Shown here one piece after another: positions 7,629 to 14,068 of a stretch of 19,207 nt of DNA. This DNA comes from Lentisphaeria bacterium. GTDB taxonomy: Bacteria > Verrucomicrobiota > Lentisphaeria > Victivallales > Victivallaceae. The position numbers and the translations under genes were made by a program. Within the stretch, counting starts at the first letter, position 1, and every line of letters begins with the position of its first letter. Below the pieces are notes generated by a model. The model made no database searches. It was not told where the DNA came from and saw only the letters and a list, made by a program, of their open reading frames with translations. The stretch spans positions 1 through 19,207 of the forward strand of contig JABLYX010000080.1 of the NCBI GenBank assembly GCA_018265615.1, in the 5' to 3' direction.

Positions 7629-10601
7629 AACCGGCACCAGGAGCGGGAATCCCGCCGGCTCCTTGGTCGGCATCGCGAGGGTGAAGAGCCCTTTGCGCAT
7701 GTCGCCGTCGTTTTCATTCAGGACGATGTTGAAGCGTATCGATTCGGGCTGCCCGGCGAGGCCGAGCGCGCGCCATGGAATCCTGATTGTGTAGACGGTC
7801 TCTTTTTTCTCCTCGTCCCGCGTGATGCTGAAAACGGCCTCTTTCTTCAGTTTTTCCATATCGCAGTCGCGCGGGGCGTTCCAGACGTGGAGCTCTTCCC
7901 GGCCGGAATCGAGGAGCGAGAAACCGATCTCCCACGGCAGCGGCGCCCCCGCCGGAGCAAGCAGCAGCTGAAGGTTGTCCCCCATCCAGGCCTCGATTCC
8001 GGAATGGGGCTGGCAGTGGCGGTCGTCGGTCACCACGGCTTTGAGCAGGAAGGCGTCGTTTGCGAATGCCGGGAAAAGCCGTGCGCTGAGGTCCGCCGCC
8101 CCCTGCCACTGAAGCTGCGGCCGGCCCGGGTCGGAAGGCGCGAGCGTCCGGTAGTGGCGGGCCGTGTTCAGTGTGAAGGTCGGAGCATATCCGAATTTTC
8201 CCGCCGGTATCCGGAGCGCGCGGCGGAGTTTCAGCTTCATTCCCTCCGGAAGCGGGTTTCCGTCGAGCGTCCCCGCAAGCGGGAGTTCCGGATCCTCCGG
8301 CGGGCGGAAATCGGCGGAGGCGGTGAAAACTCCGGCGACTTCAGCGGAGCCGCCCGCCGGGATGCCCGTCTCCGGCAGCGGCTTTTCGAGCGCCAGCCCT
8401 TCCGGAAGCTGCGGCTCCAGCCGGATGGAGAGTGGGTTTCTCAGCGGATTCGTCAGCCGGAGCTTGAACGGGATGCGTCCTTCCGCCGGGAGAAGGATGT
8501 TTCCGGCGGAGGATGCGAGGGTCCCCGCGGTTTCGAAGCCGGAACCGGCCGGCTCCAGCCGCAGCATGGCGGGCGTCTCCCCGGCCGGGAGCAGCAGGTA
8601 TCCGCCGTGCAGCGGGAGCTCCGCGGAATTGTCGAAGAGGTCGATGAGGAAGGCCCGCTTCGCATCGCTCCTTACCCAGTAGAGTTCGCCGGAATTTCCG
8701 CCGTGCGGCTCGTTCCAGAACGCGACGGTCCGCGCGCCGGGGACGGAAAATTCGAAGAACCGCCCGCCCTCCGGAGCCGTGCCGCTCTTTTCGAACGTTC
8801 CGCCGCCCAGGTTGCGGACGATCGCATTGTAGACGCAATAGACCGCCTTGGGCTGGAAATCCTTCGTCAGCATGCCGAAGTTGTGTTCGTTTTCACCGGG
8901 GTCGCATCCGTCGTTGCGCAGGTCGTACCAGGTGTATCCCATCGCGCCCGACGCCCAGCTGAAGACGAGTTTCCGGAACAGCGTCTTCGCCTGCTCGAAT
9001 TCGCCGATATTGACTGAGCTGATCGCGGTTTCGTTCGGATACCATGGAATATGTTCGATGCCGAGCCGTTTCCGCATGGCGAGCAGCCGTTCGATCTGCG
9101 ATTCATAATTCTCGAAGCGGCCGTGGCCGTGGAATGCGAAAATGTCGTAGAAACCGCGTCCCTGCGTCAGGGCTTTCTCCATATACAGCTGGTCCGTCAG
9201 CCCCGGATTCGGCGGCATGCAGACGAAGCCCGCCGTCATGACCGTCGCGCCGGGATCGATCTTCTTCGTCTCCGTGTAAGCGATCTTCATGAGTTCGGTA
9301 TACTGCTCCGCCGGGAAGTCCGCGAAGGAGACGAGCTCCGGCTCGTTCCACACTTCGTAGAAACGGATGCGCCCCCTGTAGCGCGCAACGACCCGCCGGA
9401 CGTATTCGGCGAATGCTTCGCGGTCCGGCATCGGCCTGCCGGTCCGGCCCTTGAAATTCAGCGATTTCCAATCCTTCGCCGTGGCCCAGTGCGGCGTGAA
9501 CGCGAAAGCCGATTCGAATTCGATTCCATACTTGCCGAAGCAATCCACCGTGAAGTCGTAGGAGTCGAAGTTCCAGACATCTTTCCGCGGCTGCAGGATC
9601 GTCCACTGCGACCCGTGCCGTACGATCTTTGCGCCGCAGAGCGCGAGCGCGCGTGCTTCAAGCTCCTGTTCCGCCTGCGGATAGCGTTGCGGATGCGCAT
9701 GGACGCCGAACAGGAATCCTTCGGCGCGCCCCGGCGTCGGCCCGGCCGGAACCATCACGGCGAAGGAGCGCGTTCCGGCGCATTCGGTTTTGCCGTCGGA
9801 GAGTTTGTAGTCCACATACCGGATGCCGCGTCCCGGCGGAACCGGGAGCTCGAGCTCCGCGCGTTCCTTCGGCGCAAGCGTGAACGCCTGTTCCACGCCG
9901 CCCGGCAGGCTCTTCTCGTGGTCGCGCAGCGTGCAGGAGAAGCGGATGCGCTGCTCCTTCGCATGGCGGTTTTCAAGCCTGATCCGGACCGCGTCGGCCG
10001 CTTCGGGGTTGTAGACGCGCACGGGATTCGAGGCGGTGGAGAGCGTGACTTTGACCTGCCCGACCGCCGGAGTTTCGCCGTCGAACACGGCGCTGATCCT
10101 GCGGATCCGGAGTGTTCCCGCCGGAGGGGTGTCCGGATAGCCGAGCGCGATTCCGCTCAGCCGGAGCGGGTGGTCGACCCGGCCGTTTTTCTTCGCACCC
10201 CAGCTCTGTTTCGACGGGGCGTCTGCATCGACCTCCCAGGTGAGAGTATGCTTTCCGGGTTTCAGGGCGGCAGTCGGGCGGCTGTATTGGAACACCTCGC
10301 CGTCTTTGTCCGTGAACCGCAGCGCAAAGCGGTTGAGCACGCTGCCCTCCGGGATCTCGATTTCCGCGGTGAACTTCGCCTTTTTGAACTCCGGCAGGAG
10401 CGCGGGAGAGTCGAAGAAAAATTCGAGGTAGGGGAATCGCCCCCCCTCCCAGGAGAAGGTGCCGCCGGAATATTTCTGGCCGCGTGCTTCAGCCTGGCCG
10501 ATCCGCAGTTTGACCGGGCGGGTGAAGTCGAACAGGAGCTCTTCTCCTGTGGCGGACATGGCGGAAAGGATGAAGAACAGGAGCAGGAGCAGCCGTTTCA
10601 T
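7620..10601 (-). CDS. Secreted clan GH-A glycoside hydrolase with CBM9-like C-terminus
   Basis: A 993-residue protein with a signal peptide (MKRLLLLLFFILSAMSATG). Domains in order: an N-terminal beta-rich carbohydrate-binding-like region (about 22-170), an Ig-like stretch (about 180-280), a clan GH-A TIM-barrel (about 293-615), beta-sandwich linker domains (about 630-790), and a CBM9/DOMON-like sugar-binding domain (about 805-993) with WMGDNLQLLLA and YTIRIPWRALGL. In the barrel, WNEPE (W418-E422) supplies the acid/base E420 and WYPNETA supplies the probable nucleophile E524, 104 residues later. The layout resembles GH39 or GH5-like enzymes, but I cannot fix the family or substrate. GGGGAGAT precedes the ATG at good spacing, 17 bp after the pseudopilin stop, so the two are co-transcribed. 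It probably acts outside the cytoplasm on oligosaccharides or a polysaccharide. Confidence 0.85.
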   Translation of the reverse strand: MKRLLLLLFFILSAMSATGEELLFDFTRPVKLRIGQAEARGQKYSGGTFSWEGGRFPYLEFFFDSPALLPEFKKAKFTAEIEIPEGSVLNRFALRFTDKDGEVFQYSRPTAALKPGKHTLTWEVDADAPSKQSWGAKKNGRVDHPLRLSGIALGYPDTPPAGTLRIRRISAVFDGETPAVGQVKVTLSTASNPVRVYNPEAADAVRIRLENRHAKEQRIRFSCTLRDHEKSLPGGVEQAFTLAPKERAELELPVPPGRGIRYVDYKLSDGKTECAGTRSFAVMVPAGPTPGRAEGFLFGVHAHPQRYPQAEQELEARALALCGAKIVRHGSQWTILQPRKDVWNFDSYDFTVDCFGKYGIEFESAFAFTPHWATAKDWKSLNFKGRTGRPMPDREAFAEYVRRVVARYRGRIRFYEVWNEPELVSFADFPAEQYTELMKIAYTETKKIDPGATVMTAGFVCMPPNPGLTDQLYMEKALTQGRGFYDIFAFHGHGRFENYESQIERLLAMRKRLGIEHIPWYPNETAISSVNIGEFEQAKTLFRKLVFSWASGAMGYTWYDLRNDGCDPGENEHNFGMLTKDFQPKAVYCVYNAIVRNLGGGTFEKSGTAPEGGRFFEFSVPGARTVAFWNEPHGGNSGELYWVRSDAKRAFLIDLFDNSAELPLHGGYLLLPAGETPAMLRLEPAGSGFETAGTLASSAGNILLPAEGRIPFKLRLTNPLRNPLSIRLEPQLPEGLALEKPLPETGIPAGGSAEVAGVFTASADFRPPEDPELPLAGTLDGNPLPEGMKLKLRRALRIPAGKFGYAPTFTLNTARHYRTLAPSDPGRPQLQWQGAADLSARLFPAFANDAFLLKAVVTDDRHCQPHSGIEAWMGDNLQLLLAPAGAPLPWEIGFSLLDSGREELHVWNAPRDCDMEKLKKEAVFSITRDEEKKETVYTIRIPWRALGLAGQPESIRFNIVLNENDGDMRKGLFTLAMPTKEPAGFPLLVPVSR
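7636..7667. terminator. Possible hairpin at the convergent gene ends
   Basis: ACCA-GGAGC (7636-7644) can pair with GCTCC-T-TGGT (7658-7667), a 9-bp stem with one bulged T, enclosing a further GGG/CCC inner pairing. It begins 8 bp after the stop of the PL8 gene and lies inside the last codons of the opposing hydrolase gene. There is no T-tract, so it would not be a classical intrinsic terminator; a role in ending or protecting the plus-strand transcript is inference. Confidence 0.3.
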
Positions 10602-10618
10602 ATCGCAATCTCCCCGGG

Positions 10619-11380
10619 TTAGTTAGAGAATGTTTTTCTGACGGGGCCGGGGGTGTAGAACGCGCGGATATTCATCTCCGAGGCGTTCATCTCCTCCGCG
10701 GTGGCGGATTGCACATGCCCGTCGAGGCAGGCGAAATTCGCCCGTTCGCTGTGGCGCAGCGACACGGCCTGCCCGTCTCCGGCGAACTTGAGCACGTCGA
10801 ATCCCCAGTCGCCCCGGTCGTAGTAATCCCCCTTGGAGACGTCGCCCACGACCGTGTCCGCGAAGATGACCGTGCGGGTCGGGAGTTTGCTTCTCCCGGT
10901 CACGAAGGTCATGTATTTCGTTCCCCCGTATTCGCCGAGGTTGCCGAGCCTGTCCATCTTGCCGTTGACGTTGTCGCGCAGATCCGTGTCGTCGCGCAGC
11001 CGCCACATGCCGTAGACGCCGTAGAAACGCTGCATCCCGGTCGTGATGGGGGATTTGTTCTCGGCCGGGCAGCGGATGACCTTCGGCGGAATGTAGCCCG
11101 CCCACTTTTGGTATACGCCTGAATTGGAGTATTCGCCGGTCAGGAGCGCGGTCCACGGTTCGTAGCTGTTTCCCCAGCTCATCGACACTGAAATATACCC
11201 GCCGCTGTCGTTGCTGTAGAGAAGCGCTCCCTGCATGGTCTGCTTCAGGTTTCCGAGGCAGTTCGCCGATTTGGCGCGGGCCCGCGCCTGGTTCAGCGCC
11301 GGAAGCAGCATCGCGGCGAGAATTGCGATAATCGCAATTACAACGAGGAGTTCGATCAAGGTAAAGGGGCGCTTCATCAT
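10619..11380 (-). CDS. Pseudopilin-like protein (prepilin-type N-terminus, H-X9-DG C-terminus)
   Basis: A 253-residue protein starting MMKRP-FTLIELLVV, with the canonical prepilin helix, Glu at position 5 of the mature form, and LPALNQARARAKSANCLGNLKQ. The H-X9-DG motif is at H210...D220-G221 (RHSERANFACLDGHV). The leader is only five residues and the residue before the cleavage point is Pro, not the usual Gly. AAGGAG precedes the start; ATG at 11380 or at 11377 are both possible. It is the first gene of a two-gene unit with the GH-A hydrolase, behind a strong promoter and divergent from a GntR/LacI-type regulator. The role is inferred: secretion-system pseudopilin or surface fibre subunit linked to polysaccharide breakdown. 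Confidence 0.92.
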   Translation of the reverse strand: MMKRPFTLIELLVVIAIIAILAAMLLPALNQARARAKSANCLGNLKQTMQGALLYSNDSGGYISVSMSWGNSYEPWTALLTGEYSNSGVYQKWAGYIPPKVIRCPAENKSPITTGMQRFYGVYGMWRLRDDTDLRDNVNGKMDRLGNLGEYGGTKYMTFVTGRSKLPTRTVIFADTVVGDVSKGDYYDRGDWGFDVLKFAGDGQAVSLRHSERANFACLDGHVQSATAEEMNASEMNIRAFYTPGPVRKTFSN

Positions 11381-11411
11381 CCTTTTCTCCTTATGGGTTC
11401 GGGTTTTTGAC

Positions 11412-11436
11412 TGTGTATCATATCGTGTATTATAAT
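11412..11436. promoter_or_regulatory. Candidate operator copy 1 (25-bp repeat)
   Basis: The plus strand reads TGTGTATCAT, then ATCGT, then GTATTATAAT. It matches copy 2 (11522-11546) at about 18 of 25 positions without gaps. It contains two GTATNAT heptamers with starts 12 bp apart (11415 and 11427), and an inverted ATTATAC follows at 11435-11441. It lies at the -10/start region of the minus-strand promoter. Being a binding site of the adjacent regulator is inference. Confidence 0.5.
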
Positions 11437-11463
11437 TATACCGAAATAAATCGCGAATGTCAA
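11435..11463 (-). promoter_or_regulatory. Sigma-70-type promoter for the pseudopilin/GH-A hydrolase unit
   Basis: On the minus strand a perfect -35 TTGACA (11463-11458) is followed by a 17-bp spacer and a perfect -10 TATAAT (11440-11435). The start codon lies 54 bp beyond the -10 box. The -10 overlaps a TATAATTATA palindrome and touches the 25-bp repeat at 11412-11436, which suggests repressor control. Confidence 0.8.
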
Positions 11464-11478
11464 TAGAGAATCAAAAAA

Positions 11479-11509
11479 TATGCATGATTTTTCGAAATCG
11501 ACTTGCATA
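11479..11509. repeat. Imperfect dyad upstream of the regulator promoter
   Basis: TATGCA (11479-11484) and GATTT (11486-11490) are mirrored by AAATC (11495-11499) and TGCATA (11504-11509) around a perfect TTTCGAAA palindrome at 11490-11497. It overlaps the -35 box of the plus-strand promoter. The arms are unequally spaced (1 versus 4 bases), so it may be a protein-binding site or chance in an AT-rich stretch. Confidence 0.35.
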
Positions 11510-11531
11510 AACCGGATGGGTTGTGTATAAT
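11503..11531 (+). promoter_or_regulatory. Sigma-70-type promoter for the GntR/LacI-type regulator
   Basis: TTGCAT (11503-11508), a 17-bp spacer and TATAAT (11526-11531) form a near-consensus promoter, with the ATG at 11568 about 36 bp past the -10. The -10 lies inside the second copy of the 25-bp repeat (11522-11546), consistent with autoregulation. Confidence 0.78.
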
Positions 11532-11546
11532 TATCCGTATCATAAT
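11522..11546. promoter_or_regulatory. Candidate operator copy 2 (25-bp repeat)
   Basis: It begins TGTGTATAAT and ends GTATCATAAT, in the same orientation as copy 1. The two GTATNAT heptamers start at 11525 and 11537, again 12 bp apart. It covers the -10 box and probable transcription start of the regulator gene, so binding here would give autorepression. Confidence 0.5.
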
Positions 11547-11567
11547 GGAAATTTTGCAGGAGCGTAT

Positions 11568-12638
11568 ATGAGAAAGCCCGGAAAATCAGAGCTTGTCTAC
11601 CGCCGGTTGAAGGCGCTCGCCCGCACCCTGCGTCCCGGGGAGCGTTTCCCGACCGTGCGGCAGCTCATGCAGAGCTTCGAGGCGAGCCAGCTTGTGGCGA
11701 AGGGGGCGGTTGACCGGCTTGCGGCCGAGGGGATCCTCGAGGTCACGCCCGGCGTCGGGACCTATGTCAGCGGCGCAAACCGGCCGCGCCGTGTGCTCTT
11801 CTGGATTCCGGACTGGTACAGCTTTTCGCGTGAAGTCGCAACTTTGCTGAAAGCGGAGTTCTTCCGTCGCGGCGACACGGTTGAAATTGTGAGCTACGAC
11901 AGCGGATACGACTTTCTTGACCTGCCGCCGCAGTGCGGGGCGGCGGACCTCATATTGATTTTTCCGAGTCACCGGCCTCCTTCGGAGCGGGCGCTCGCGG
12001 TGCTGAAGGAGGCGGAGCTGCCGGTCATCTTTGTTCCGGCGACCCTGGCGGACAAGGAGATCTGCTGCGTCGGCGGCGACAACTACGCCTCCGGTCGAAT
12101 GGCGGCGGAGTTCCTGATCGGGCAGGGGAACCGTTCGCTCGGCTTCTTTCTTGCCGATCCGCGCGGCGTGACCAGCGACGAGATCGAGGCCGGGTTCGCC
12201 GACTGCTGCCGCCGTTACGGCGTTTCCTGCCGGATGCTCGATTGCGGCACGGCGTTCGACGAGTCGGCGCCGCTGGCGGGTTATGCATTCATCCGGGAGT
12301 ATCTGGAGAGGAGGGAGCCGGTTGATTTCACAGGGCTCTTCATCCTGAACTCGGACAGTGCGATGGGGATCATGAAAGCGTTCCGGGAGCACGGCATACG
12401 GATTCCGGAAGAGCTCTCCGTCGTCGGCTTCGGCACGCCGCAGGAGGCGGCGCTCTATACCCCGTCGCTCACGGTGGTCGGGAACTCCCGCCCCGAGGCC
12501 GCACGGCAGACTGTGCTGCTGGCCGACGCCTGTTTCGAAAAAGGGATGTTTCGCGGAGAGCAGCGGATCCTTCCGCCGGTTCTCATCGAACGCGAGTCGA
12601 CAGTCGGCCGCACGGTCCGCAAAGAGTTCGTCGTCTGA
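11568..12638 (+). CDS. GntR/LacI-type transcriptional regulator
   Basis: A 356-residue regulator with an N-terminal GntR-type winged helix (about 1-68: YRRLKALARTLRPGERFPTVRQLM...GVGTYVSG) fused to a LacI/periplasmic-binding-protein-type sensor domain (about 75-350; VGGDNYASGRMAAEFLIGQGNRSLGFF, LFILNSDSAMGIMKAFREHGIRIPEELSVVGF). This architecture is known from AraR-like regulators that sense sugars. I chose the ATG at 11568 because GCAGGAG precedes it at the right distance and the winged helix starts just after; an upstream in-frame ATG at 11523 lies within the promoter. It is divergent from the pseudopilin/GH-A unit and presumably controls it, with a sugar released by the enzymes as effector (inference). 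Confidence 0.9.
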   Translation: MRKPGKSELVYRRLKALARTLRPGERFPTVRQLMQSFEASQLVAKGAVDRLAAEGILEVTPGVGTYVSGANRPRRVLFWIPDWYSFSREVATLLKAEFFRRGDTVEIVSYDSGYDFLDLPPQCGAADLILIFPSHRPPSERALAVLKEAELPVIFVPATLADKEICCVGGDNYASGRMAAEFLIGQGNRSLGFFLADPRGVTSDEIEAGFADCCRRYGVSCRMLDCGTAFDESAPLAGYAFIREYLERREPVDFTGLFILNSDSAMGIMKAFREHGIRIPEELSVVGFGTPQEAALYTPSLTVVGNSRPEAARQTVLLADACFEKGMFRGEQRILPPVLIERESTVGRTVRKEFVV

Positions 12639-12681
12639 GTGCCGGGGCGGATGGTGGAAAGCCCCCGCCGGCAGTCGCGCG

Positions 12682-12702
12682 GCAGGGGTCTCCTGCTTTT
12701 TT
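12682..12702 (+). terminator. Intrinsic terminator of the regulator gene
   Basis: GCAGGG, a GTC loop and TCCTGC form a stem of five Watson-Crick pairs plus one G-T pair, directly followed by six T residues (12697-12702). It lies 44 bp after the regulator stop and its T-tract overlaps the stop codon of the convergent oxidoreductase gene. A second GC-rich hairpin just upstream (CCCC-GCCG with CGGC-A-GGGG, about 12663-12688) could serve the opposite strand, though only TTT follows there. Confidence 0.65.
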
Positions 12703-14068
12703 ACGGCCGGGCTTCCGTCTCCGGACGGGAAGGGACGGCGCAGGCCGCGCTTCTCTTTACGGGGCCGCGCAGGAAGCCGCCGATCCGGCGGATGCGCTCC
12801 TGAAGCTCCGGAGCCGGGACCTCCGCGGCGGAGCAGCCCCGTTCGACGCAGAGTGTCGCCGCCGCCCCCGCCGCCTGCCCGGTCAGCATGCAGCCCGGAA
12901 TTACCCGGATTGAGGATTGCAGCGCCCGGTCGGTGCTGATGCAGCGCCCTGCGACCAGCAGGTTCCCGACCGTGCGCGGAACAAGCGACCGGTAGGGGAT
13001 CCCGTAGCTCTCGCCGGGGCGGTAACGGGTCTTCCGGATATTCTCTTCAACCTGCCGCTGCGCCTCGGGGTCGGCCTTTGACGCGTGGATGTCGACCGGA
13101 TAGGCGAAGCGCCCGATCTCATCATCGAACGAGGCGCGCGCCTCGTAATCCGCGTAGTTCAGGCAGTACAGCCCGTCGATGCGGCGCGATTCGCGGACGC
13201 CGAGCTGCGAGGCGGTCTGCACGAGGTCGCTCGCGGCGAAGCCCGGCACATGCTCCCGGTAGAAGCGGTGAAAAATTTCCGCCAGCTCCCGTCCCCGGAT
13301 GTAGCAGTGCGTCAGCCCGTCCTCATCGAGCGTATCCGTGCCGTAGATGTGGCCGAGGTTTCCGCTCGCTGTGCCGTGTCCGTAGGTGCAGACGCCGACG
13401 AAGTGGTGTTCGTCGAGCGGGGCGTTTCCCGTTTTCAGCAGCCGGTGCCAGATGTCGAGGTCGTTCCCGTTCCCGGCGATCGACGCCTCGTAGGCGGCGA
13501 CGTCGATGTTGGAATATTGGGAGCAGAGCGTCGGCGCCATCGTATTGCCGTTTTCGTCGCCTTTGCGGAACGGGACCCGGGCCAGCATCGAAACGGCCGC
13601 GTCGCCAGTGCAGTCGAGGAACACGTCGCCTTCGATTCTCTTCAAACCGTTCGGAGTCGAGACGACGAGCGAAACGATCCGCCCCTCCCGCATCCCGGTC
13701 TCCACGACTTTCATGCCGTAGTAGAGCCTGATCCCGGCTTCGAGGATCCGGCGGTCGTAGATGCGCTTCATGATTTCGGCGTCGACCTCCTGCCACAGCG
13801 GATTGACTTCCGTGATTCCCATCTGCATGCAGCACTCTTCGACGATCGAACGGCAGATTTCGCCCGCCACATAATCGACGCCGTCCCCCTGGCAGATGAC
13901 CGCCGGAACCAGCCCGGCGGTTCCCATGCCGCCCGGTGTGCCGCTCTGCTCGATCAGGATGACGCTCTTTCCGAGCCGGGCGGCGGCAAGGCCGGCGGCG
14001 ATGCCGGCCGGGCCCGCGCCGGCGATCACGATTTCACTCCGGTTCAGGACCGGGACATCGAAAACCAT
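12701..14068 (-). CDS. FAD-dependent oxidoreductase (FAD_oxidored family)
   Basis: A 455-residue protein with a dinucleotide-binding Rossmann motif near the N-terminus (IVIAGAGPAGIAAGLAAARLG; G17-A-G19-P-A-G22), an acidic residue ending the second strand (ILIEQ), and the C-terminal FAD signature NLLVAGRCISTDRALQSSIR...GQAAGAAA. No signal peptide is visible, so it is probably cytoplasmic. The family is abundant in Lentisphaerota and Planctomycetes, but its substrates are mostly unknown; oxidation of a sugar or sugar derivative would fit the context but is unproven. Its ATG follows the stop of the GH42-like gene directly (TAA-ATG, no spacer), with AAGGTGA in the end of that gene serving as ribosome site, so translation is coupled. 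It is the last gene of the three-gene minus-strand unit. Confidence 0.85.
   Translation of the reverse strand: MVFDVPVLNRSEIVIAGAGPAGIAAGLAAARLGKSVILIEQSGTPGGMGTAGLVPAVICQGDGVDYVAGEICRSIVEECCMQMGITEVNPLWQEVDAEIMKRIYDRRILEAGIRLYYGMKVVETGMREGRIVSLVVSTPNGLKRIEGDVFLDCTGDAAVSMLARVPFRKGDENGNTMAPTLCSQYSNIDVAAYEASIAGNGNDLDIWHRLLKTGNAPLDEHHFVGVCTYGHGTASGNLGHIYGTDTLDEDGLTHCYIRGRELAEIFHRFYREHVPGFAASDLVQTASQLGVRESRRIDGLYCLNYADYEARASFDDEIGRFAYPVDIHASKADPEAQRQVEENIRKTRYRPGESYGIPYRSLVPRTVGNLLVAGRCISTDRALQSSIRVIPGCMLTGQAAGAAATLCVERGCSAAEVPAPELQERIRRIGGFLRGPVKRSAACAVPSRPETEARP

Noticed and set aside
9051..10622. Plus-strand open frame of 523 codons
   Set aside because: It is antisense to the GH-A hydrolase, which has signal peptide, catalytic motifs and ribosome site; the plus frame shows none of these.
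11523..11567. Upstream ATG of the GntR/LacI-type regulator
   Set aside because: It lies on top of the -10 box of the likely promoter and adds residues not typical of the family; the ATG at 11568 has a good ribosome site.
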